11,388 nt of DNA, taken from assembly GCA_009693225.1 (NCBI GenBank), contig SHXP01000055.1, forward strand, positions 1 to 11,388, given 5' to 3'. Below the pieces are notes generated by a model, which saw nothing but the letters and a program-made list of their open reading frames with translations, did no database searches and was not told the DNA's origin. The DNA comes from Limnohabitans sp. (lineage in GTDB: Bacteria > Pseudomonadota > Gammaproteobacteria > Burkholderiales > Burkholderiaceae_C). Each line of letters begins with the position of its first letter. Positions within the stretch are counted from its first letter, which is position 1. The position numbers and the translations under genes are program-made. Below, piece after piece: positions 1 to 6,972 of the stretch.

Positions 1-1206
1 TCAGTCGTTGTGGCGGAGGGCGCCGCCTCACGCGAGCCTGTGGTGACCACCGTAGCCCCTGCGCCCGCAGTGGTTTCGCCGAACAACCAAGCCAAGGCCA
101 AAGCCGGCAGCACCGCGGCTGATATGCCGCAGAACAAGCCTGTTGAAGTCAACAAGCCTGACGCGCCCGCCATGCCCTCGCCGGCGGAACCGGCGCCGGC
201 CGCCGGCCCTCAGACATTGACAACGGCAGATCAGCAGGTGTCGCTGAATCAATTGGAGCGCATTCAACACATGGACGACGAGTCATCTTCCGGGCAGCAG
301 TGGCTGGAGGTCTGGCAATCCCGGCGACTCGATATTGCTGTTTTATTGCTCGGACTGCTCATTCTGACTACCGGTTTGATTGCTCAAAAACGTATGAGTG
401 CCACCGGGACACGGCTGCGGATTTTGCGCAGCGCCTACCTGGTGTTCACCGTCGGTTTCATCGGCTGGTATGCCCAAGGTCAATTGAGCATCATCAATAT
501 CACCGGCGCTATTGAATCGCTCAGCTCAGGCGGTGATATGAGCTTTTTGATGAACGACCCGATCACCGTAATTCTGTGGGTGTTTGTGGCCGCGACTTTG
601 CTGGTCTGGGGGCGCGGTACGTTTTGCGGCTGGCTGTGTCCCTTCGGTGCCTTGCAGGAACTCATCAGCCTGATTGCCAATGCCGCAGGTTTGCAGCAAA
701 GACGTGCGCGCGCTGCGCTGGACGGCAGATTGAAATGGCTGAAGTACGGAGTGCTGGCCACTATTGTGGTGTCGCTGTTTACCGCGCCCTCTATCGCCCG
801 TGTAGCCATAGAGATTGAGCCTTTCAAGACGGCGATCAGTCTGTACTTCGACCGCGAGTGGCCGTTTGTCTTGTGGGCAGTGCTGTGTTTGGCGCTCGGT
901 GTTTTTGTTTACCGTGGCTATTGCCGCTACATCTGCCCGCTGGGCGCGGCCCTGGCTTCGCTGAATTTTTTACAGCGATGGTCGTGGATACCCCGGCGCA
1001 AAGAATGCGGTACGCCTTGCCAGTCGTGCCGCTACCGCTGCGAATACCAGGCCATCGCACCCACAGGCAAGGTGGATTACAGCGAGTGTTTTCAATGCCT
1101 GGACTGTGTGTCCATCTACCAGGATGCCCAGCTTTGTATGCCGTTGATCAAACAGACACGCCGCGCTGTACAGCGCATTGAGATCGCTTCTATACAGCGG
1201 TCTTGA
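1..1206 (+). CDS. nosR: NosR/NirI-type membrane iron-sulfur flavoprotein, C-terminal part (5' truncated by window)
   Basis: The reading frame is open at the left edge and stops with TGA at 1204-1206, so only the C-terminal ~400 residues are present. A Pro/Ala-rich linker (roughly nt 10-230) is followed by about five membrane segments (near nt 325-390, 425-480, 560-610, 740-800 and 860-915). Two CX3CP motifs are visible: CGWLCPFG at 625-648 and CRYICPLG at 922-945. A Cys-rich tail follows with two clusters (CGTPCQSCRYRC, then CFQCLDC and a later Cys), matching the polyferredoxin-like C-terminus of NosR. In the family this follows a periplasmic FMN-binding domain, which lies outside the window. 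NosR is needed for nitrous oxide reductase expression and electron supply at the inner membrane. NirI, a nitrite-reduction paralogue, has the same architecture and cannot be excluded. The gene is followed by a convergent GST gene, not by nosZ as is usual. The membrane iron-sulfur family is secure; the nosR name is likely. Confidence 0.85.
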   Translation, partial: SVVVAEGAASREPVVTTVAPAPAVVSPNNQAKAKAGSTAADMPQNKPVEVNKPDAPAMPSPAEPAPAAGPQTLTTADQQVSLNQLERIQHMDDESSSGQQWLEVWQSRRLDIAVLLLGLLILTTGLIAQKRMSATGTRLRILRSAYLVFTVGFIGWYAQGQLSIINITGAIESLSSGGDMSFLMNDPITVILWVFVAATLLVWGRGTFCGWLCPFGALQELISLIANAAGLQQRRARAALDGRLKWLKYGVLATIVVSLFTAPSIARVAIEIEPFKTAISLYFDREWPFVLWAVLCLALGVFVYRGYCRYICPLGAALASLNFLQRWSWIPRRKECGTPCQSCRYRCEYQAIAPTGKVDYSECFQCLDCVSIYQDAQLCMPLIKQTRRAVQRIEIASIQRS

Positions 1207-1214
1207 TAGGCGCT

Positions 1215-1266
1215 GATCCGGCTTGCCGGGCATGAATTTTTTTGCGGTCTGCCGGATCTGTCCGGC
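1215..1266. terminator. Hairpin cluster between convergent genes, possible bidirectional terminator
   Basis: GATCCGGC (1215-1222) has an exact inverted copy, GCCGGATC, at 1251-1258. Two local hairpins also form from the same sequences: CCGG-CTTG-CCGG at 1218-1229, followed seven bases later by seven Ts (1237-1243), and GCCGGA-TCTG-TCCGGC at 1251-1266. It sits between the nosR-type stop at 1206 and the GST stop at 1273. Neither hairpin is followed directly by a T-run, so intrinsic termination is plausible but not classic. Confidence 0.4.
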
Positions 1267-1272
1267 GATTAT

Positions 1273-1971
1273 TCAGACCGGTTTCTTCAAGCGTTCGTTG
1301 TGCGGGAACATGGCGCGTCTGGCTTCATCGTCCATTTCGGTTTTCCACTGGAACGAGGTGCGCAATGCCTCGGCCCGGGGCGCCGCCGGGCGTTGGCTGA
1401 TTTCGTCGAGCAGGCGCTTGACGTTCGGCAGCTTGAGCCAGGCGTCTTCACCGCCAAGCACCAGGGGAACCATACGTGCCCAACCCCAAAACGCCATGTC
1501 AACAATGCTGTAGTTTTCGCCCAGCAGGTAGTGACGGGTGGCGAGCCGTTCGTCCAGGATCTTCCAGTGTCTGTGGGCCTCGAAGTCGTAGCGGTTCAAG
1601 GCGTATTCCTTGGGTTCGGGTGCGCTCACCCGGAAATGCACCGCCTGTCCCGAGTAGGGGCCGATGCCGCTGGCAATGAACAACAGCCAGGACAGCATCT
1701 CACCCCGTTCGGCATGGCTGTTGATCGCCGGTACAAAGCGCTGTTCCTTGTCGGCCAGATAAAGAAGAATGGCATTGCTGTCGAATACCACGGCGTCGCC
1801 GTCGGCGATGGCGGGCACCTTTGCGTTCGGATTGATGCGCGTGAAAGCCGGGTCGTGCTGCTGGCCCTTGCGGGTATCGACGGGGATGGTTTCATAGGCC
1901 AGTCCAAGCTCTTCCAGGAGGAGAGCGATTTTGACGGGGTTAGGGGCGGCATTGAAATAGAACTTGATCAC
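1273..1971 (-). CDS. Glutathione S-transferase, Nu-class / YfcG-like
   Basis: The protein is 232 residues, the usual size for a cytosolic GST. The N-terminal thioredoxin-like domain (about 1-78) carries Asn11 in AAPNPVK, the position of the catalytic Asn in YfcG-type enzymes. It also has the cis-proline motif KVPAI (Pro53) and the glutathione-contacting DSNAI (64-68). The helical domain (about 90-215) has GIGPYSGQAVHF, typical of YfcG/YghU relatives, and the capping motif SIVDMAF (Asp158). Family members act as glutathione-dependent disulfide reductases or conjugating enzymes in the cytoplasm; the substrate here is unknown. I chose the GTG at 1969-1971 because family homology begins there and AAGGA lies about eight bases upstream. 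A longer frame reaching 2169 would add 66 unrelated residues and run into the SDR gene. It lies 97 bases downstream of the SDR gene on the same strand, probably co-transcribed. Confidence 0.88.
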   Translation of the reverse strand: MIKFYFNAAPNPVKIALLLEELGLAYETIPVDTRKGQQHDPAFTRINPNAKVPAIADGDAVVFDSNAILLYLADKEQRFVPAINSHAERGEMLSWLLFIASGIGPYSGQAVHFRVSAPEPKEYALNRYDFEAHRHWKILDERLATRHYLLGENYSIVDMAFWGWARMVPLVLGGEDAWLKLPNVKRLLDEISQRPAAPRAEALRTSFQWKTEMDDEARRAMFPHNERLKKPV

Positions 1972-2068
1972 GGTGTGAATCCTTGCTGGGCTGAATGTTG
2001 AGGGTGAATCGGACTGGCTTTGATGCTTGGCGTCTGACTGAGCTTGTGCATCAGTTGGACAACTGCGC

Positions 2069-2812
2069 TCAGAAATTTTCGGCCCAGGGGCGCAAATCGA
2101 GTTCCAGCGTCCAGGCGTTGCGGGGCTGCTGGTGCATGAACCAATAGGCATCTGCAATCGCATCGACATTCAGTACGCCGTCAGGCCCGCGTTGCTGCTT
2201 GATCTCGGGGCGTCTTCTGTTCAGACGCTCGCCGTCAATGCCGCCGTCGATGACGACATGGCCGACGTGGATATTGTGCGGACCGTATTCCCTCGCGATG
2301 CTTTGTGCCAGATTGCGCAGCGCACCTTTGGCCGCGGCAAACGGTGAGAAATGCGCCTTGCCCCGCAGGCTGCCTGAAGCGCCGGTGAAAAACAGTGAGC
2401 CGCCGCCTTGTTCTACCAAGTGCGGTAAGACCGCCTGCGACAGCAGAAAGGCCCCCAGGGCATGCTCACGCCAGTGTGATGTGAATTGTTCTTCTGTCAC
2501 TTGAAGAAAGGGGGCCGGGTTGTTGCTGCCAGCGTTGTGCACGGCAACAGCGATCGGGTCCATCTTCATTGCTGTTTCGACAAACCGCTTGATGTCATCG
2601 GCCCGGGTGCAATCACCGGTGACGGTTTGAACCTGTGAGCCGTAGACGGCAAATTCTTTCAGGCTTGCCGCCAGTTTTTCAGGACTGCGACCGGCCATCA
2701 GCACCGGATAGCCCTCGCGCGCAAAGCGGCGTGCCAGGGCAACACCCACGCCCTGACTCGCTCCTACGCCTGAAATCAGCACGGTTCCCTTGACAGGATG
2801 CATATCATTCAT
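2069..2812 (-). CDS. SDR-family protein with Phe at the catalytic Tyr position
   Basis: The 247-residue protein has a short-chain dehydrogenase fold. The nucleotide-binding glycine motif is VGASQGVG (16-23), with Val in place of the usual Thr. HNAGS (92-96) matches the NAG motif, and TGASGS (143-148) covers the catalytic Ser region. The active-site segment reads SPFAAAK (156-162): Lys162 is kept, but the position of the catalytic Tyr is Phe158. The stretch IHVGHVVIDGGIDG (181-194) recalls a subgroup annotated as SDR oxidoreductases in Burkholderiales and Pseudomonas, in which I believe Phe is common; this is from memory. Such a protein may bind NAD(P)H without doing standard carbonyl reduction. 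The ATG at 2810-2812 has GGAGA about nine bases upstream; a second ATG at 2801-2803 is less well placed. It is probably the first gene of an operon with the GST and is divergent from the dehydrogenase/CoA-transferase genes. Confidence 0.85.
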   Translation of the reverse strand: MNDMHPVKGTVLISGVGASQGVGVALARRFAREGYPVLMAGRSPEKLAASLKEFAVYGSQVQTVTGDCTRADDIKRFVETAMKMDPIAVAVHNAGSNNPAPFLQVTEEQFTSHWREHALGAFLLSQAVLPHLVEQGGGSLFFTGASGSLRGKAHFSPFAAAKGALRNLAQSIAREYGPHNIHVGHVVIDGGIDGERLNRRRPEIKQQRGPDGVLNVDAIADAYWFMHQQPRNAWTLELDLRPWAENF

Positions 2813-2893
2813 CTCAGTTCATCTCCAGCTTAAGGTGAGAGCAATAGGGGGCTGATGCGCTACCATGATATCTTCATCCAGGCAGTTCAGCGT

Positions 2894-2909
2894 CCGGGTA
2901 TGGTACCGG
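2894..2909. promoter_or_regulatory. Imperfect inverted repeat in divergent intergenic region
   Basis: CCGGGTA (2894-2900) and TACCGG (2904-2909) form an imperfect palindrome, with one extra G in the left arm. It lies in the 181-base region between the divergent SDR (start 2812) and dehydrogenase (start 2994) genes. It could be an operator for both, but no regulator gene is adjacent and the repeat is short. A TTGACA at 2932-2937 has no convincing -10 partner. Confidence 0.2.
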
Positions 2910-2993
2910 TTCACCGGGCATCCCAGCCGCGTTGACAACCGGCCGCTCTTTGTCTCACTTGCGCAGATCAACCCACGAGGAAAACTGATTTTC

Positions 2994-4100
2994 ATGAAAC
3001 GTCCTACATACGCCAAGGCTGCCGTGTTGCGTGAGTTCGGCAAGCCGCTGGCTGTTGAAGAGGTGCAAGTGCCCCGCGAACTCGAGGCCGGGGCCTTGCT
3101 GGTGAAGATCGAAGTCTGTTCGATTTGCGGCACCGATGTGCATCTGGCGAACGGTGCCCTGGCTATCAAGGTGAATCTGCCGGTCATACTCGGTCACGAA
3201 ATGGTGGGCCGGGTCATTGAAGTCGGGCCGAACGCCAACATCGATTCCATGGGTCAGCATGTCAAGGTCGGCGACCGTGTGATCTGGGCACATTCTTACT
3301 GCGGCCATTGCTTTCAATGCACGCAGGCCAAGCAACCGTATCTGTGTATCAACAAACGCATGTACATGTACGAGAGCATGGAGAAGTATCCGTTTCTGAT
3401 GGGCGGTTTCGCCGAGTACGGCTATGTGCTGCCGACCTCGGGCCGGGTCAAGGTGCCTGACGATGTGGACAGCACGCTGGCCAGTTTGTCGAGTTGCGCT
3501 TTCCGCTCGGTGATGAACGCCTTCGATCAGATCGGCGATATCTCGCCTGCTGACACGGTGGTGATTCAAGGGGCCGGCCCGCTGGGGATTCTGGCGACAG
3601 GCGTGGCACGCATACGCGGCGCCAGAAAAGTCATCACCATCGGTGCGCCTGAGCAAAGATTGTCGCTGGCGACTGACTTCGGTGCGGATGAGGTGTTGTC
3701 TGTCACCGGCATGGATGCGGCCGCGCGACTCGCGCGCGTGAAAGAACTGACGCAGGGGCGCGGCGGTGACATCGTTTTTGATTTCTCAGGTGTGCCGGGC
3801 GCATTCGCAGAAGGCATGGACCTGGTGCGTACCGGCGGACGTTACTTGGTGGCCGGGCAGACCAGCAAAGGCAGGATCGAGTTTCAACCGTCGCTGATCA
3901 CGCTCAAGAACGTGCATTTGCAAGGTTCGATTTCTGCGGATATCAGCCACTACCACAAGGCACTTGAATTCATCTCCAGACACCAGTCCAGCCTGCCCTT
4001 CGGCCGCATGCTCACCAACCGCTACGGCCTGGGTACCATCAACCAGGCGCTGGCCGGCATGTCCGCCGGCAATGAAATCAAACCCCTGGTCCTTCCCTAG
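2994..4100 (+). CDS. Zinc-dependent medium-chain alcohol dehydrogenase
   Basis: The 368-residue protein is a full-length MDR-superfamily dehydrogenase. Catalytic zinc ligands are Cys45 (SICGTDVH), His68 with Glu69 (GHEMVGR) and Cys168 (LSSCAF). The structural-zinc lobe has four cysteines, 103, 106, 109 and 118, with one residue more than usual between the last two. The Rossmann motif is GAGPLG (193-198). The residue ending the second beta-strand, usually Asp in NAD-dependent members, is Gly217, which suggests NADP preference. It should oxidise an alcohol or reduce a carbonyl in the cytoplasm; the substrate is unknown. The ATG at 2994 is chosen because homology starts there and GAGGAAAA ends about ten bases upstream; an in-frame extension back to 2865 lacks family sequence. 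The CoA-transferase gene starts 35 bases downstream on the same strand, pointing to an operon and a shared pathway. Confidence 0.92.
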   Translation: MKRPTYAKAAVLREFGKPLAVEEVQVPRELEAGALLVKIEVCSICGTDVHLANGALAIKVNLPVILGHEMVGRVIEVGPNANIDSMGQHVKVGDRVIWAHSYCGHCFQCTQAKQPYLCINKRMYMYESMEKYPFLMGGFAEYGYVLPTSGRVKVPDDVDSTLASLSSCAFRSVMNAFDQIGDISPADTVVIQGAGPLGILATGVARIRGARKVITIGAPEQRLSLATDFGADEVLSVTGMDAAARLARVKELTQGRGGDIVFDFSGVPGAFAEGMDLVRTGGRYLVAGQTSKGRIEFQPSLITLKNVHLQGSISADISHYHKALEFISRHQSSLPFGRMLTNRYGLGTINQALAGMSAGNEIKPLVLP

Positions 4101-4135
4101 GGTGATGCCTGACCCTTTTTGACAAAGAATTCACC

Positions 4136-5344
4136 ATGAGCGCAACAGATACCCATTCATTGCTTGACGGCTACAAAATCTGCGATTTCACCCGGGTACT
4201 GGCCGGTCCTTATTGCACCCGCTTACTCAGCGATCTGGGGGCTGCCGTCTACAAAATTGAAAAACCGAATGAAGGCGATGAAATCCGCTACGTGATTCCG
4301 CAAATGAATGGCGAGACCGGCGATCAAAGCGCTTATTTCGCAAGAGTCAATGCCGGCAAGAAAAGCATTGCGCTGGATTTCAAGCGTGCCGAGGCCTTGG
4401 ACATCGTCAGAGACCTGGTGTTGCAATGCGACGTCGTGATAGAGAATTTTTCCCCCGGTGTCATGGCCAAATACCATTTGGATTATGAGAGTCTCAAAGC
4501 CATCAAGCCGGATCTGATTTATTGCTCCATCTCCGGTTTCGGGCAGACCGGTCCCTTGCGCCATATGCAGGCTTATGCCCATTTGATCAACGCGTTTTCC
4601 GGGATGATGGAATTGGATCGTTCGGGCCCTTCGCCGCCGCGCGTATCCAATCTGCAAGCCGCCGATGTGCTCGCCGGCGCCCATGCTTTCGGCCTGATTT
4701 GTGCCGCCTTGTTACGCAAGGCCAAAACCGGTCAGGGCGCCTACCTCGACGTCTCCATGCTGGAGTGCCTGATTTGTGCGGATGATGTCAATTTCGCAGC
4801 ACTTCTCAACGGCCATGAGGCCCCCCGCAAGCCCCGCCCGAGCATGGTTATTCACCAGGTAGGGAGTAACTACCTGGCGCTGCAAATCGGCGGCGCGCCA
4901 GGTATGTGGGAAAAACTGATACGCATCATGAACATGCCCGACTTGGCGCACGACGAGCGTTTCGCAACAGGACCGGCCAGACGGAAAAACTGGGCAGAGG
5001 TGCTTGAAGTTATTTATGCGTGGCTGGACCAGTGCTCCTCGGTCGATGAGGCTCTGGCCTTGCTCGCCGCTGAGCGTTTCCCTTCGGTTCCCATGCTTCA
5101 GCCGGAAGAAATCATCCATCACCCGCAGCTCGCGCTGCGGCAGGCGTTTCCTGTGGTGACCCATCCGGCCCTCCCGCAAGGTGTGCGTATCACTGCATCG
5201 CCTTACCACGTGGACGGCGCGCCGCTGGCGCCGCCGGTCAATGTGCCGTGGAAGATCGGTGAGGACACCTTGGATGTATTGCAGAATGTTTTGAAATATT
5301 CACCGCAGCACATACAGTCTTTGCAGGAAAAAGGCTTGGCATAG
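4136..5344 (+). CDS. CaiB/BaiF family (class III) CoA-transferase
   Basis: At 402 residues it has the normal length for class III CoA-transferases, which move CoA between carboxylic acids through an aspartyl-CoA anhydride. The N-terminus shows the typical DFTRVLAGPYCTRLLSDLGA (17-36) followed by VYKIEKP, then DVVIENFSPGVM (99-110) and YCSISGFGQTGP (129-140). The likely catalytic aspartate is Asp177 in NLQAADVLAG, which sits before GAHAFGLICAALL as in family members. GQGAYLDVSMLEC (about 198-210) is the usual following block. Possible substrates include carnitine-like, oxalate/formate-like, succinate-linked or aromatic acids, and none can be chosen. The ATG at 4136 has only a weak purine stretch (AAAGAA) upstream. 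It is the second gene after the dehydrogenase and ends at a strong terminator, so the pair probably forms one transcript. Confidence 0.93.
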   Translation: MSATDTHSLLDGYKICDFTRVLAGPYCTRLLSDLGAAVYKIEKPNEGDEIRYVIPQMNGETGDQSAYFARVNAGKKSIALDFKRAEALDIVRDLVLQCDVVIENFSPGVMAKYHLDYESLKAIKPDLIYCSISGFGQTGPLRHMQAYAHLINAFSGMMELDRSGPSPPRVSNLQAADVLAGAHAFGLICAALLRKAKTGQGAYLDVSMLECLICADDVNFAALLNGHEAPRKPRPSMVIHQVGSNYLALQIGGAPGMWEKLIRIMNMPDLAHDERFATGPARRKNWAEVLEVIYAWLDQCSSVDEALALLAAERFPSVPMLQPEEIIHHPQLALRQAFPVVTHPALPQGVRITASPYHVDGAPLAPPVNVPWKIGEDTLDVLQNVLKYSPQHIQSLQEKGLA

Positions 5345-5350
5345 CGCAGC

Positions 5351-5381
5351 AGGCCGGCTGTCTGTGATGGCCGGTTTTTTT
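5351..5381 (+). terminator. Rho-independent terminator after the CoA-transferase gene
   Basis: CCGGC (5354-5358) pairs with GCCGG (5370-5374), extended outward by two G-T wobbles and an A-T pair, with an 11-base loop. A run of seven Ts (5375-5381) follows at once. It starts seven bases after the CoA-transferase stop codon and separates that operon from the dioxygenase gene. Confidence 0.8.
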
Positions 5382-5383
5382 GC

Positions 5384-5410
5384 CATAATGAAATGCATTG
5401 CTGATGCATT
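5384..5410 (+). promoter_or_regulatory. Putative promoter/operator with two ATGCATT repeats before the dioxygenase gene
   Basis: CATAAT (5384-5389) resembles a sigma-70 -10 element, though no good -35 lies upstream because the terminator occupies that space. Just downstream, ATGCATT occurs at 5393-5399 and again at 5404-5410, exactly 11 bases (about one helical turn) apart. Each contains the palindrome ATGCAT. This spacing would suit a dimeric regulator binding one DNA face. No binding protein is identified. Confidence 0.3.
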
Positions 5411-5446
5411 CACAGAGTGATCAACGCCATTCAACAGGAACTGAGC

Positions 5447-6334
5447 ATGCATGTTTCACCGGCAGACCAAGCAATGAATCGCTGGCCTTTTCAAATACAA
5501 ACGCTGACGCCGCATATGGGCGCTCACATCAGCGGCATTGATTTTGCGCAAGACTTGTCGCAAGAAACGGTCGAGGCCGTTCACCGCGCGTTTTTGAAGT
5601 ACCAGGTGCTGGTCTTTTCTGCTCAGCACATCCCCCCCGAACAACAGGTACAACTCGCACGCGGTTTCGGCGAGGTTCAAATCCACGTCATGAACCAGTA
5701 CCACACCGACGGCCTGCCCGAGTTGTACCGCCTATCCAATCTTGACGAGAGCGGCAGACCGAACGGCAAACACCCTGACAAGGGCACGCTGGCCTGGCAC
5801 ACTGACAGCTCATGGCAGCGGGTCACCGGCCATGCCACGTTGATCTATGGTGAAGTCATGCCGGAACCCGGGCAGGGCGGACAAACCCATTTCTGCGATA
5901 TGTACGGCGCCTACGAGCGCCTGGATGAGTCAATGAAAAAACGCATAGCCAGTTTGAGGGCGGTGCATAACCTGGATTTTTCGCGCTCCCGCCGTCACGC
6001 GGAAAACCCCATGACCGATGAGCAGCGGAAAATAGCCCCGCCGGTGGACCACCCGGTGGTGCGAACGCATCCGCAAACAGGTCGTAAATGCCTGTACCTC
6101 GGTGACCATGCTGAATACATTGTTGGCATGGGTTATGAAGAAGGCAGAAACCTGATCGAGGAATTGAACCAGCTCGCGCTGCAACCTGATTTAATTTATG
6201 AGCACGACTGGCAAGTCCATCAATTGCTGATCTGGGACAACCGCTGCCTTTTGCACAGAGCAACGACTTACGATCCTTTCACTCAAAAGCGCGTGATCCG
6301 CCGCTGTACCGTATCCGGCGAGATTCCGCGCTAA
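5447..6334 (+). CDS. TauD/TfdA-family Fe(II)/2-oxoglutarate-dependent dioxygenase
   Basis: The 295-residue protein matches the usual size of TauD/TfdA enzymes, which use Fe(II), O2 and 2-oxoglutarate to hydroxylate a substrate and often cleave a sulfonate, ether or similar group. Iron ligands are His118 and Asp120 in LAWHTDSSW and the distal His270 in NRCLLHRATTYD. Arg285 or Arg282 in KRVIRRCTVSG should bind 2-oxoglutarate. The N-terminal TPHMGAHISGID (21-32) and FGEVQIH (74-80) blocks are also typical. I chose the ATG at 5447 because AGGA lies seven bases upstream; an in-frame GTG at 5417 would add ten residues without a clear ribosome site. A terminator upstream and a possible promoter suggest separate transcription from the CoA-transferase operon. 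The substrate is not predictable; TfdA-like phenoxyacid, sulfonate or other acid substrates are all possible. Confidence 0.92.
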   Translation: MHVSPADQAMNRWPFQIQTLTPHMGAHISGIDFAQDLSQETVEAVHRAFLKYQVLVFSAQHIPPEQQVQLARGFGEVQIHVMNQYHTDGLPELYRLSNLDESGRPNGKHPDKGTLAWHTDSSWQRVTGHATLIYGEVMPEPGQGGQTHFCDMYGAYERLDESMKKRIASLRAVHNLDFSRSRRHAENPMTDEQRKIAPPVDHPVVRTHPQTGRKCLYLGDHAEYIVGMGYEEGRNLIEELNQLALQPDLIYEHDWQVHQLLIWDNRCLLHRATTYDPFTQKRVIRRCTVSGEIPR

Positions 6335-6336
6335 GC

Positions 6337-6355
6337 AAGGCTGTCAGTCTTTTTT
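6337..6355 (+). terminator. Weak possible terminator after the dioxygenase gene
   Basis: AAGGCT (6337-6342) can pair with AGTCTT (6346-6351), including one G-T wobble, across a three-base loop. Ts continue to 6355. It begins two bases after the dioxygenase stop. The stem is short and AT-rich, so strength is doubtful. Confidence 0.3.
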
Positions 6356-6411
6356 AGCATCCGCTGCCAGGCCGCGTCGCAGGCCGGTGGCCGCATGGTC
6401 ACAGCGCCGGT

Positions 6412-6903
6412 TTAATCGTCAAGCGCACAGTTGACCGGTCTGGCATTGAGCAATTGCACACACACCTGCGGCGCTATGCCGATCAGATAACCGCGTCTGC
6501 CGCCGTTGATGCAAATACGCGCCAAGGGCAGAATGCTTTCCTCGATGTAGACCGGCATATCGCGGCGCGTGGCAAACGGAGAGGTTCCGCCCACCAGGTA
6601 ACCGCTGTGGCGATTGGCCACTTCCGGCGTACACGGTTCAATGGATTTCAGCCCGAGTTGGCGCGCCAGGTTTTTGGTCGATACCTTGCGGTTTCCGTGC
6701 ATCAGCACCACCAGAGGTTTGGCGTCCTGGTCTTGCATGATCAGGGTTTTGACCACGCAAAACGGATCCTCGCCCAGTACCTGCGCGCTGTGCTGAGCGC
6801 CGCCGTGCTCCAGGTAGTCGTACGGGTGCTCGGTGAATGCGACCCCGTGACGGCGCAGCAGCGCCGTTGCCGGGGTTTCGCTGACTTTGTCTTTTTTGGT
6901 CAT
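6412..6903 (-). CDS. ybaK: YbaK/EbsC-type aminoacyl-tRNA deacylase
   Basis: The 163-residue protein matches the YbaK family, which hydrolyses mischarged Cys-tRNA(Pro) in trans in the cytoplasm and so protects proline codons from cysteine misincorporation. Visible hallmarks are the lysine in CVVKTLIM (Lys52, equivalent to the essential lysine of the YbaK site), KVSTKNLARQLG (73-84), the glycine-rich loop SGYLVGGTSPFATRR (about 100-114), and INGGRRGYLIGI near the C-terminus (about 132-143). The length and motif order are those of a complete protein. The ATG at 6901-6903 has no good Shine-Dalgarno sequence, but homology starts close to it. It is on the minus strand, converging on the dioxygenase gene. 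A hairpin between it and the upstream phosphatase gene suggests a separate transcript. Related ProX/YeaK deacylases are the alternative; the KTL and GGTSPF motifs favour YbaK. Confidence 0.92.
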   Translation of the reverse strand: MTKKDKVSETPATALLRRHGVAFTEHPYDYLEHGGAQHSAQVLGEDPFCVVKTLIMQDQDAKPLVVLMHGNRKVSTKNLARQLGLKSIEPCTPEVANRHSGYLVGGTSPFATRRDMPVYIEESILPLARICINGGRRGYLIGIAPQVCVQLLNARPVNCALDD

Positions 6904-6972
6904 GGGATGATTGATAACTGTTGTCCCGCTTGCGCTCGAGCCTGGGCTCGGTTTGCATCAGCACAAAGAGCC

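Noticed and set aside
1300..2001. Long plus-strand frame opposite the GST gene
   Set aside because: It is antisense to a clear GST, has no recognisable family features and no ribosome site; it arises from GC-rich codon bias.
1972..2169. N-terminal extension of the GST by 66 residues
   Set aside because: The added residues have no GST similarity, overlap the SDR gene, and the GTG at 1969-1971 has a good Shine-Dalgarno sequence.
2932..2937. TTGACA as a -35 element for the dehydrogenase operon
   Set aside because: No acceptable -10 hexamer lies 16-18 bases downstream.
2865..2993. N-terminal extension of the alcohol dehydrogenase
   Set aside because: The extra residues are not family-like and cover the divergent promoter region; the ATG at 2994 has a ribosome site and begins the MDR homology.
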